Source of the DNA: Sphingobacterium sp. PCS056
GTDB lineage: Bacteria > Bacteroidota > Bacteroidia > Sphingobacteriales > Sphingobacteriaceae
Direction: 5' to 3'
DNA length: 64,000 nucleotides
Assembly: GCF_023273895.1 (NCBI RefSeq)
Contig: NZ_CP096883.1
Location: forward strand, 2,046,001 to 2,110,000
The notes under the pieces are model-generated. The model saw only the letters and a list, made by a program, of their open reading frames with translations. It was not told the DNA's origin and ran no database searches. Below are positions 47,791 through 55,659 of the stretch, piece after piece. The position numbers were made by a program, and so were the translations under genes. Position 1 is the first letter of the stretch, and each line of letters starts with the position of its first letter.

Positions 47791-47834
47791 ATCGCTTCTT
47801 TAAAAGAAGGAGCTCCTTCTTTTAAAGAAGCGAT
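47791..47834. repeat. 44-bp perfect palindrome
   Basis: The half site ATCGCTTCTTTAAAAGAAGG plus AG is followed directly by its exact reverse complement. It is formed by two array units in opposite orientation and closes the array. Confidence 0.92.
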
Positions 47835-48018
47835 TACAGAAAGCCAATATATCGAGTAAAATATCTCCTATTATCGTTTAAAGGCGTATTTCCTGTTAAC
47901 AATCCAATAAAAAATAAAATCTTTATAAATTTGAAATATACTTGTTTCGCTAACCTTTTTAAATTATTACAGCTATATTTCTAATAGTTTTCTAATAATT
48001 TGCCTCTCTATTCCAAGC

Positions 48019-48026
48019 TAAATTTG
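48019..48026 (+). promoter_or_regulatory. -7 box of the porin-Dabb-cupin operon
   Basis: TAAATTTG matches TAnnTTTG and lies 35 bp before the ATG at 48062. A TTTG at 47999-48002 could be the -33 element, with 16-bp spacing, slightly short. Confidence 0.5.
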
Positions 48027-48061
48027 TCTTAACAAACGAATCATATTAAAGACAAATTATC

Positions 48062-49387
48062 ATGAATAAAAAGCCGCTGTTTGCGTCATTATTATTGACC
48101 ATTGGTCTTACTGGAGTACAAATAAGTAAGGCACAAACAAATGATTTTGGAAATCCCAAACTTACCCATTATTTAAATAAGGAGCATACTCGTTATGTGA
48201 GCTTCAGTGGGTATGCAGAACTGTGGGCACGTTATACTCAATTAAATCCAGGAAGCCTTGTTAATAATGAACCAGTAGGAAGTGTATCCGATTTATCATT
48301 GCGCCGTATTCGTGCCAAGATGACGTATAAACCAACTGAAAATTTGTATTTCGTACTGCAAATGGGACCCACAAATGTCAATGTTAATAGTAAAAATAAT
48401 ACCTATATGGATCTTCTAGATGCATATGCAGAGTATAGCTTTAGCCCTAAGCTTGCAGTAGGTGCTGGACGTTCTACTTGGAGAGGACTATCTCGTTTTA
48501 CAACAGGACCTCAGGCAACTTTACTCTATGATCTTCCCTTATATGCGACTTCAAATACAGGTATTACAGATATGACTGTTCGGGAGATGAGTGCTTATAT
48601 TAAAGGTCAACTTGGACGTTTTGATTACCGACTGGTGGTGGCGGACCCTTATACGGCAACAAATGCTGATCCGGAATTAAATGTCGCTAAATTTAGTAAA
48701 AATGAAGCCCGTAAAGATGTGTCAGGTTACTTTAGATATGCATTTTTTGATAAGGAGAATATTGAAACGCCATTTAATGCGGGTACCTATCTAGGGAAGA
48801 AAAAAGTATTAAGTGTAGGTGGAGGTTTTGAATATATGAACCATGCGCTATGGCATTTAGATGCTAATAAAGCAGTACAAAACGACGATATGAAAAGTGT
48901 TGCGCTCGATGTTTTCTATGATGCGCCTCTCAATAAAGATAAAGGAACGTCTATCAGTGCATATGCTATGGCTATGCATAATGACTACGGACCCAATTAT
49001 GTCCGATTTTCTGGAACAAATAATCCAGCTACGGGAGTAGTGGCTGCCAATTCAAGTTTAAATGGAGCTGGGAATGCTTTACCTACCGCAGGAACGGGTA
49101 ATACATTTTATGCTCAAATAGGAGGTACATTGCCCTATTTTAGCCCCAATAATCATAACCTGCAACTGCAGCCCGCAGTATCCATACAACTTGCCAACTA
49201 CAATGCTTTAAAAGATAATAGTGCGATATACGATGCTGGAATATCGATGTTATTTCATGGAAATAGTAGCCGCTTGACCTTCGATGCTCAAAATAGACCA
49301 ATTTATAGTATGAATGCAGCAAAAGAAAGTTTGGTCACCGATCATAAATGGGCCTTTATCCTCAAATATAGAATAGATTTTAATTAA
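48062..49387 (+). CDS. porin-like outer membrane beta-barrel protein
   Basis: The 441-residue product has a signal peptide (about 1-24, ending SKAQ) and then alternating beta-strand sequence of a porin: YVSFSGYAELWARYTQLN, LSLRRIRAKMTYKPTENLYFVLQMG, YAEYSFSPKLAVGAGRSTW, and a final strand WAFILKYRIDFN. It resembles phosphate-selective porin O/P-like proteins of Bacteroidota. Its cargo is unknown. It is the first gene of a three-gene operon with a Dabb protein 7 bp downstream and a cupin protein after that. Confidence 0.8.
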   Translation: MNKKPLFASLLLTIGLTGVQISKAQTNDFGNPKLTHYLNKEHTRYVSFSGYAELWARYTQLNPGSLVNNEPVGSVSDLSLRRIRAKMTYKPTENLYFVLQMGPTNVNVNSKNNTYMDLLDAYAEYSFSPKLAVGAGRSTWRGLSRFTTGPQATLLYDLPLYATSNTGITDMTVREMSAYIKGQLGRFDYRLVVADPYTATNADPELNVAKFSKNEARKDVSGYFRYAFFDKENIETPFNAGTYLGKKKVLSVGGGFEYMNHALWHLDANKAVQNDDMKSVALDVFYDAPLNKDKGTSISAYAMAMHNDYGPNYVRFSGTNNPATGVVAANSSLNGAGNALPTAGTGNTFYAQIGGTLPYFSPNNHNLQLQPAVSIQLANYNALKDNSAIYDAGISMLFHGNSSRLTFDAQNRPIYSMNAAKESLVTDHKWAFILKYRIDFN

Positions 49388-49394
49388 TAATAAC

Positions 49395-49805
49395 ATGAAA
49401 AGAAAAAATTTCATACAAACATTAGGTACTGTAGGCGTCTTGGGCGTAACAAGTTCTAATTTACTAGCAGCAAATCATAAAAAAGTAAAACCCGTGTTTT
49501 TTCATTATCTGCTTTTTTGGCTGAAACCTGATCTTTCAGTAACGCAAGTTGAAGAATTTAAACAATTTTTTGAAGGACTCAAAAAATTGCCCTACGTCAA
49601 AAATGTACGTTATGGTAGACCTGCCGCTTCAAGTCCACGTACTGTTTTAGATAATAGTTTTACGTACAATGTCTCGATGGAATTTGATAGCCTCGAAGAA
49701 TTAGAAGCTTACGGAAAATTACCGCAGCATCTTGCTTTGGTAGCGCAGTATAAGCCTTACTTTGACCGTATGATGGTTCACGACAGTGTATATGAAAATT
49801 TGTAA
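49395..49805 (+). CDS. exported Dabb-family protein (stress-responsive A/B barrel domain)
   Basis: The 136-residue protein has an N-terminal signal with a weakly Tat-like start (KRKNFIQTLGTVGVLGVTSS; no twin Arg) and then a single Dabb domain: FFHYLLFWLKPDLSVTQVEEFKQFF at the start and LVAQYKPYFDRMMVHDS at the end. Such ferredoxin-like barrels dimerise, and some act on small phenolic or polyketide compounds. No catalytic role can be assigned. It lies between a porin gene and an exported cupin gene. Confidence 0.88.
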   Translation: MKRKNFIQTLGTVGVLGVTSSNLLAANHKKVKPVFFHYLLFWLKPDLSVTQVEEFKQFFEGLKKLPYVKNVRYGRPAASSPRTVLDNSFTYNVSMEFDSLEELEAYGKLPQHLALVAQYKPYFDRMMVHDSVYENL

Positions 49806-49836
49806 AAATAATAATAGATCTTAAAATTAATAAAAA

Positions 49837-50325
49837 ATGAAAATTATCTCAAAAGCAATCATGCTTGTCAGTTTAGCATTTATTGGTCAATCAGTAAAAG
49901 CACAAGAAAACCATGGAAACATCACATCGGTAAAAGTGGAAGAAAGTGAAGGTAAAATGCCCGCGATACGCTTGATCAATAATCCTGACGGAACTTGTTC
50001 TTTTGAAAAAGGATATATTCCAACATTGAAACATGCCAGTACAACTACTTTTTGGTCTAGCAATAAAACAGAGGATTGGGAAAAAAATGCTCACCCTGCT
50101 CCCAGACGTCAATATGTAGTGACACTAAAAGGCAAAATCCGTTTTAAAGTTAGTGATGGTTCCACATTTTTGATTAAACCAGGAGTGATCTTACTCGCAG
50201 AAGATTTGAAAGGGAAAGGCCACAGTTGGGAAATGGTTCATACCAAAAGCTGGGAACGTTTATACATACCGCTACAAGAAGGGGCCGATGATTTATTTGT
50301 CGCCAGTTATGACTCGAAAAAATAG
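49837..50325 (+). CDS. exported cupin-fold protein
   Basis: The 162-residue product has a signal peptide (about 1-22, ending VKAQ). The mature part contains a cupin-like core (RRQYVVTLKGKIRFKVSDGSTFLIKPGVILLAEDLKGKGHSW) with possible metal-binding His in KGKGHSW and a Glu before it. The segment STTFWSSNKTEDWEKNAHPAPRRQYVV is typical of small secreted cupins. Probably a periplasmic enzyme or binding protein of unknown substrate. It is the last gene of the porin-Dabb-cupin operon. Confidence 0.82.
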   Translation: MKIISKAIMLVSLAFIGQSVKAQENHGNITSVKVEESEGKMPAIRLINNPDGTCSFEKGYIPTLKHASTTTFWSSNKTEDWEKNAHPAPRRQYVVTLKGKIRFKVSDGSTFLIKPGVILLAEDLKGKGHSWEMVHTKSWERLYIPLQEGADDLFVASYDSKK

Positions 50326-50457
50326 AGATGCCAATAGGAGAAATACTATTTTTTCAATAGTATAATGATCAAAGTAAAGATAGATTTTGCTGTGCATGCT
50401 GTATATAACAGTATGCATAGCAATTTCTTGTTGATTTTATTTTATTTAAAAAGTATC

Positions 50458-50465
50458 TACATTTG
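50458..50465 (+). promoter_or_regulatory. -7 box immediately upstream of the response-regulator gene
   Basis: TACATTTG matches TAnnTTTG and ends 5 bp before the ATG at 50471. If used, transcription would begin at or next to the start codon, giving a leaderless or near-leaderless mRNA. Confidence 0.4.
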
Positions 50466-50470
50466 TTTAT

Positions 50471-51157
50471 ATGAGGGTATTGGTCGTAGAAGACAATGAA
50501 CGTGTAAGTTCGGTATTACAAAAAGGATTAAAGAGCCAAGACTATCAAGTTAGTGTTGCCCCTGATGCTGAATCTGCTTTAAAGCAGGTGAAGTTACTTG
50601 ATTATGATATGCTCATTATCGATATTATGCTTCCTCGCATGAGCGGCATCGAATTGAGCAAGCGCATGAAATCTATTTATCCTAAAATACCGATTATAAT
50701 GCTGACAGCTCTTGGTCAAATCGATGAAAAGATTGCAGGTTTTGATGCCGGTGCTGACGATTATATGGTAAAACCCTTTGATCTTCGCGAATTATATGTC
50801 CGCATTGCAGCTGTTTTAAAAAGAAACAAAGAGTTTGGCGATTGGGAAAATAGTGAAACTTTAGATTATGATTTGCTATCGGTCAATTTGAGGAGTAAAA
50901 GTGTGACACGCAATCATATGGACATTAAATTGACCCCTAAAGAATTTGATCTACTTGTATTCTTTATGCGCCATCAGGAAACGTTATTGAGCAGAGATGA
51001 GATCGCCAGAAATGTATGGGGAAAAAACTTTGATACTGGGACTAATTATATTGATGTATATATCAATTATCTTAGAAAAAAAGTAGATAAAGATTTTGAA
51101 ACTAAACTCATCCATACCAAATCAGGACATGGTTTTATCTTATCAAGTAAAGAATGA
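50471..51157 (+). CDS. OmpR/PhoB-family response regulator
   Basis: The 228-residue protein has a receiver domain with acidic pocket VVEDNE, phospho-acceptor Asp at residue 51 (MLIIDIMLPRMSG) and conserved Lys in DDYMVKPFDLREL, followed by a winged-helix DNA-binding domain (KLTPKEFDLLVFFMRHQETLLSRDEIARNVWG, ending HTKSGHGFIL). It overlaps the sensor kinase gene by 4 bp. The porin-Dabb-cupin operon 145 bp upstream is a plausible target. Confidence 0.95.
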   Translation: MRVLVVEDNERVSSVLQKGLKSQDYQVSVAPDAESALKQVKLLDYDMLIIDIMLPRMSGIELSKRMKSIYPKIPIIMLTALGQIDEKIAGFDAGADDYMVKPFDLRELYVRIAAVLKRNKEFGDWENSETLDYDLLSVNLRSKSVTRNHMDIKLTPKEFDLLVFFMRHQETLLSRDEIARNVWGKNFDTGTNYIDVYINYLRKKVDKDFETKLIHTKSGHGFILSSKE

Positions 51158-52527
51158 AAATAGCTTCTCGGACCTCGTTAGTATTTACGTTATTTTCTGC
51201 GGCAATACTATTTCTTTTTGCCTATAGTATCTATTTCTTTTCCGAGAAAAATAGGGAGGAAGAATTTATAGACCGGTTGAGGTATAAAATTACTTGGCGT
51301 GCAGAATTTATTTTTGATGCCAAAGTGAGTGAAGCGCAATTGCGTCAGATTCATGAACAAAATAAAAAAATGATCAATGAGGCTCAGATAACAGTTTTTG
51401 ACAATCAATTTCAAAAGCTCTTTGTAGACTTTGGCGAACAAAATTATGATCGAGCTCTATTAGAGAAGATTCGAAATAAAAATTTTATGACTTGGAATCA
51501 GGGTGATGAGCTGTTTATGGGGATGCATTATCCTTTTCAAGGCAAACAATACTATCTCATTGGACATGCGTATGACCAGACCGGTTATGCCCATATGCAA
51601 CGTTTACAGCAACTTCTGATTAGTATTTACATCGTTGCCATTATTTTTATATTTATAGCTTCTTTTTTCTTTGCCCAATATATTCTAAAACCAATCAAAC
51701 ATATTATTAATGAAATTAGGGACGTCTCTGAACATAATCTAAGTAAAAGGGTATATTATCGAGAAGCAAAGGATGAACTCTCTGAATTGATCGATACATT
51801 TAATGGGACTTTCAATCGACTGGAGAAATCGTTCAACAACCAAAGACATTTTGTTTCTATTATATCACACGAATTTCGGACTCCTTTGTCCGCTATGATC
51901 GCTGAACTGGAACTTGCCAAAGAGTTGAATACTACTTTGGAAGATTATCAGCATTCGATCGATACCGCTTTACTAGATGCTAAAGAAGCAACTGTTTTAT
52001 CTAATTCCTTGTTGGATTTTGCACGTGCGAACTATGATAGTTCACAAGTTAGTTTTAGTTCCCTGCGATTGGACGAAATTCTAGTTGAATCAAAATTTTT
52101 GGTTCAGGATAAAGATAAGGATTACCGTGTCAGCATATCTTTTGATTATGAATTGCTCCATGCTGGTGAAGATCAAGATGAAATTTTGGTAATGGGCAAT
52201 GCCTATTTACTTAAAGTGGCTTTTGCTAATTTGATCGAGAATGCGTGCAAATATAGTGCTGATAAGCATTGCTTAGTAGAGATCATGTACAATAAAGGGA
52301 TTGCAACAATACATATTTCTGACAAGGGGAGAGGAATTTCATCTGAGGATTTACCGCATATATTTGAACTTTTTTACCGATCAGCATCTTCTCCAGACCA
52401 AAATGGACATGGTATCGGACTTTCAATTGTGCAGCGAATCATTGATATGCACGATGGTCAATTATTTGTTCAATCTGCAATTGGTGAAGGTTCAACCTTT
52501 ACAGTGCAATTTAATAGAATTGTTTAA
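51154..52527 (+). CDS. HAMP-domain sensor histidine kinase
   Basis: The 457-residue protein has two membrane segments (about 9-29 and 153-177) around a periplasmic sensor of about 120 residues, then HAMP (about 178-230). The dimerisation helix carries the phospho-His at residue 239 (FVSIISHEFRTPLSAMI). ATPase boxes are N (VAFANLIENACKYS), G1 (ISDKGRGISSED), F (IFELFYRS) and G2 (GHGIGLSIVQRI). It signals to the response regulator it overlaps. The stimulus is unknown. Confidence 0.95.
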   Translation: MKIASRTSLVFTLFSAAILFLFAYSIYFFSEKNREEEFIDRLRYKITWRAEFIFDAKVSEAQLRQIHEQNKKMINEAQITVFDNQFQKLFVDFGEQNYDRALLEKIRNKNFMTWNQGDELFMGMHYPFQGKQYYLIGHAYDQTGYAHMQRLQQLLISIYIVAIIFIFIASFFFAQYILKPIKHIINEIRDVSEHNLSKRVYYREAKDELSELIDTFNGTFNRLEKSFNNQRHFVSIISHEFRTPLSAMIAELELAKELNTTLEDYQHSIDTALLDAKEATVLSNSLLDFARANYDSSQVSFSSLRLDEILVESKFLVQDKDKDYRVSISFDYELLHAGEDQDEILVMGNAYLLKVAFANLIENACKYSADKHCLVEIMYNKGIATIHISDKGRGISSEDLPHIFELFYRSASSPDQNGHGIGLSIVQRIIDMHDGQLFVQSAIGEGSTFTVQFNRIV

Positions 52528-52779
52528 TACATGGATGAGGCCAATAAGTCTGGTGATCACTGGCTGATCATAATCTTCAAGTAGTGTAGCAGAAACAATA
52601 TCATCGTATTACATTTATGAGTTAGCATGCATCATATATAATAAAGTGGAAGTAGATCATACTGTAAGATGGATTTTTTCAGTACTAGTATGCTAGATTA
52701 TAAACAGTATAATGGTTTTTAAAGCAATTTATGTTCATTTAATTTTTTAATTTTATTATATTTAGCAAACGATTTATTT

Positions 52780-53835
52780 ATGAAGACACTAAAAGGACCA
52801 GGAATTTTCTTAGCCCAATTTGTTGCTAACGAGGAACCTTATAACACACTTGAAAATATTGGTAAATGGGTTAAATCTCTCGGATTTAAAGGCGTACAGT
52901 TACCGACCAATGATCCACAATACTTTGATTTACAAAAAGCCGCTGAAAGTAAAACGTATGCGGATGAAATAAAAGGAAAATTAGGGGAGATAGGTTTAGA
53001 AATTACGGAACTTTCTACACATTTGCAGGGCCAGTTAATTGCCGTTCATCCAGCATATGATCAGCTCTTTGACGGATTTGCTCCGGCAGAAGTTCGTAAT
53101 AATCCAAAAGCTAGAACCGAATGGGCTACACAGCAATTAATATATGCCGCAAAAGCATCTGCAAATCTAGGATTAAATGCGCATGCGACTTTCAGCGGTG
53201 CTTTGTTATGGCATATGGTTTATCCTTGGCCACAAAGACCTTCCGGTGTTGTTGAACTTGGTTTTAAAGAGTTGGCGAATCGTTGGGTTCCCATTTTAAA
53301 TGAATTTGACAAGCATGGAGTAGATCTTTGTTATGAGATACATCCAGGGGAGGATCTGCACGATGGTGTGAGCTACGAGCGCTTTTTAGAAGCTGCAAAT
53401 AACCATCCACGAGCGTGTTTACTTTACGATCCATCACACTTATTATTACAAGGTATGGATTACTTAAGTTATATTGATCATTACCATGAACGCATCAAAA
53501 TGTTCCATGTGAAAGATGCGGAATTTAATCCTACAGGTAAGCAGGGGATGTATGGAGGCTACAGTAGCTGGTTGGATCGTGCAGGACGGTTCCGATCGTT
53601 GGGAGATGGACAAGTAGACTTCAAAGGGATATTTAGTAAACTTGCCGCTTATGATTTTGATGGCTGGGCAGTGATGGAATGGGAATGTGCATTAAAAAAC
53701 AGCGTAGATGGTGCAACTGAAGGGGCAGAATTTATAAAGAAACACATCATTAAAGTAACTGAACGCGCGTTTGATGATTTTGCAGCATCGGGAGCAGATG
53801 ATCATTTTAATAGAGAAATCTTAGGTATCAAATAG
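52780..53835 (+). CDS. sugar phosphate isomerase/epimerase family (xylose-isomerase-like TIM barrel)
   Basis: The 351-residue protein has the AP-endonuclease-2/xylose-isomerase-like TIM-barrel pattern: LGFKGVQLPTND, GLEITELSTH, a metal-site Glu in CYEIHPGEDLHDG, Asp/His in LLYDPSHLLLQG, FHVKDAEFNPTGKQGMYGG, and Glu in AVMEWECALKN. It would isomerise or epimerise a sugar or inositol-like compound. The substrate is not identifiable. It is convergent with the island and, before insertion, probably with the FKBP gene. Confidence 0.9.
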   Translation: MKTLKGPGIFLAQFVANEEPYNTLENIGKWVKSLGFKGVQLPTNDPQYFDLQKAAESKTYADEIKGKLGEIGLEITELSTHLQGQLIAVHPAYDQLFDGFAPAEVRNNPKARTEWATQQLIYAAKASANLGLNAHATFSGALLWHMVYPWPQRPSGVVELGFKELANRWVPILNEFDKHGVDLCYEIHPGEDLHDGVSYERFLEAANNHPRACLLYDPSHLLLQGMDYLSYIDHYHERIKMFHVKDAEFNPTGKQGMYGGYSSWLDRAGRFRSLGDGQVDFKGIFSKLAAYDFDGWAVMEWECALKNSVDGATEGAEFIKKHIIKVTERAFDDFAASGADDHFNREILGIK

Positions 53836-53895
53836 GAATGAAAATATATAAGGGAAAAAGAGTTTTCCATTTTATATTGTAATTTTAGAACTTAT

Positions 53896-53938
53896 AAAAA
53901 AAGCGGATGCCAGTTTAAAACCAGCATCCGCTTTTTTT
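53896..53938. terminator. terminator hairpin, island-left copy
   Basis: A 15-bp stem (seven A plus GCGGATGC / GCATCCGC plus seven T) has a 13-nt loop. It is identical to the hairpin at 57190-57231 apart from the length of the A-run, and ends transcription from both sides. Confidence 0.9.
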
Positions 53939-53965
53939 ATTTATCTCGATCAGAATTAGTGACCT
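53897..53965. repeat. 69-bp direct repeat, left copy
   Basis: It matches 57190-57258 at 68 of 69 positions (the difference is at 53954). It holds the terminator and the last three codons and stop of the FKBP gene (TTAGTGACC on the + strand). With the right copy it brackets the MACPF/S41 island. Confidence 0.95.
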
Positions 53966-53983
53966 AACAGTATGGAAATTATG

Positions 53984-55471
53984 TTAATTAGTTTTCACAC
54001 CATAAAAAGCGATTCCCTCGTTTCTAAAAGTTCCATTTGCCAAAGTTGGTGAATTTTCTGTTGAAAACATATGATCTTTTGCTTGAGAAGAATAATATTG
54101 ATAAATTGGTGTAGACCCTTGAACATTAGACGGGTAAGCATAAAATGCAATTCCCTCATTTTTAAAATCCCCATTAGATAAAGTAGGTTTATTTTCTCTA
54201 CTAAATAAATGATCCGAATATTTAGATGCAAAATATTGATATACGGGTACAGTACCAACCTTTTGTTTTGAAAATGCATAAAAGGCAATTCCTTCATTTA
54301 AGAAATTTCCATTTGCTAAACTAGGTTTATTTTCTGTACTAAAAAAGTGATTTGTGCGAGCTGAATAGTAATACTGAATTACAGGAACTTCTTCTAATTC
54401 TGTAATTTGAGCATCTTTTATATATTTTTCAACTGCCGCTTTAACCTGTGCTTTTTTTATCGGATCCGTAATAAATTCGTAGATAAAAACAGCTCTATCA
54501 ATATCTATTAAAGCTGCGTTTCCATCATTAATGCTTGATTGCCAGCTTGATGAACTGAAGTTTTCACTTGTGTTACCATCTTTATCAATTGAAAAAGTAT
54601 GTCCAGAGTTCGTTCCTCCATAGTAGATTCCTTTAGATTCTCTCTGATAAATTTGCTGATTCGTCTTGGTTATCTCTTCCTTCGTTTTTGAACCAGTAAT
54701 ATTAATATTAAACATTTTCAAAACTCCTAATCCCAATCCAGAATTTATTGCCGATAATTTCCTGTCATATTGACTTTCGGTAGTAATGTTTCCATTATAG
54801 TTTATTTTTATAATGCCTCCGATACTGATATCTAATAAAATATGTGTGCCATATCTATTGACAAGTTCTGTCGCAGTGTAAGCTGCAACATTGTTTTTAA
54901 ATTCTTGGGTTAAGGATTGTTTTAACTTATCCATACTAACATCCCCAGTAAAGCGGATCCTTTTCACCCTATGCTTATGCTCAAATGATGCATAAGAATA
55001 ACGACTTGAATGGGTCGTAATACTTTTATCTTCAGTACTTTTTTTAAAGCTTGCGCTAAAATTGCTTGCGGAATCGTTGTTTATGAATGGTATTTTAATA
55101 ACTTTACTTCCATCTGCCTTTACTTCGATTGACTTGTTCACACTTAATTCCTTTGAATAATCGGATGCTGTTACTCCATAATAGGCATTATCATATCCTT
55201 CCGTTGTAGTATTTTTATCGATCCATTTTTTTTCATCGATTCTAAAAATATTCATGTCAATAATTCCAATATCTGAATGACTTCCTAATTCGGAGATATT
55301 GCCCGTAATATCAATGCCGTAACCCAAAAGATCAAAGTCTCGATCACCACCTGATGCTTGATTTTTGGAATTATTGTTCAATAATGAGTCTGTTGAAGTA
55401 TCAATTTTTGAACAATTTGTTAGAAGTGCTATTGAAAGAACCAATGCGCCAATTAATTTATTTCTTTTCAT
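53984..55471 (-). CDS. MACPF-domain lipoprotein with three C-terminal DUF5648-like repeats
   Basis: The 495-residue product has a lipoprotein signal with lipobox Cys at residue 20 (LLTNCSKI). A MACPF domain spans about residues 45-345: it starts FDLLGYGIDITG and carries the signature YGTHILLDISIGG (207-219), i.e. Y-G-T-H, six residues, G-G. Three repeats of about 44 residues fill about 364-495, each like YQYYSSxxxDHxFSTENxPTLANG...NEGIAFY; these resemble DUF5648 repeats and may bind a glycan or surface. MACPF proteins form pores; in Bacteroides related secreted toxins (BSAP type) kill competing strains. That role here is inferred. It lies in an AT-rich island with an S41 protease. Confidence 0.9.
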   Translation of the reverse strand: MKRNKLIGALVLSIALLTNCSKIDTSTDSLLNNNSKNQASGGDRDFDLLGYGIDITGNISELGSHSDIGIIDMNIFRIDEKKWIDKNTTTEGYDNAYYGVTASDYSKELSVNKSIEVKADGSKVIKIPFINNDSASNFSASFKKSTEDKSITTHSSRYSYASFEHKHRVKRIRFTGDVSMDKLKQSLTQEFKNNVAAYTATELVNRYGTHILLDISIGGIIKINYNGNITTESQYDRKLSAINSGLGLGVLKMFNINITGSKTKEEITKTNQQIYQRESKGIYYGGTNSGHTFSIDKDGNTSENFSSSSWQSSINDGNAALIDIDRAVFIYEFITDPIKKAQVKAAVEKYIKDAQITELEEVPVIQYYYSARTNHFFSTENKPSLANGNFLNEGIAFYAFSKQKVGTVPVYQYFASKYSDHLFSRENKPTLSNGDFKNEGIAFYAYPSNVQGSTPIYQYYSSQAKDHMFSTENSPTLANGTFRNEGIAFYGVKTN

Positions 55472-55492
55472 TATATGTTTTAATATTTAGCG

Positions 55493-55500
55493 CAAAAGTA
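55493..55500 (-). promoter_or_regulatory. -7 box of the MACPF gene
   Basis: On the - strand this reads TACTTTTG, a full TAnnTTTG match, 21 bp before the ATG. An alternating TA run lies upstream at about 55516-55535. Confidence 0.5.
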
Positions 55501-55659
55501 CGTAATATTATTAAATATATATATATATATTATATTAAAACATTGTATTTTGCAGTAATAATTGGTGTTTGGTTTAAATTTTTAAATCGCTAAAGTGTAC
55601 TTTTAAATACTTGTATATCAATTTTTTAAATTTTATTTAAAAAGTGAAATGAATATCTA

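Larger units (their letters stand above)
47232..47834. repeat. degenerate 21-bp-period tandem array with palindromic units
   Basis: Units start with a core like TCCCTTCTTGT or TCGCTTGTTTT followed by about ten looser bases. Cores occur at 47353, 47374 and 47395. They recur every 21 bp without a break at 47499, 47520, 47541, 47562, 47583, 47604, 47625 and 47646, and again at 47771, 47792 and 47813. Many cores are preceded by GA, giving GATC. Several units appear inverted, producing perfect palindromes. The units are not identical, so this is an old or selected array rather than a fresh expansion. Confidence 0.85.
47142..48061. other. gene-free stretch filled by a 21-bp-period repeat array
   Basis: No real gene is visible here. 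From about 47232 to 47834 the DNA is a degenerate 21-bp-period array (listed separately) with perfect palindromes. Weaker repeat-like units may reach back to about 47160. The last 230 bp are ordinary AT-rich upstream DNA of the porin operon, with a TAAATTTG box at 48019-48026. Confidence 0.75.

Noticed and set aside
47353..47834. CRISPR array
   Set aside because: Units are contiguous and degenerate at 21-bp spacing, with no unique spacers and no cas genes nearby.
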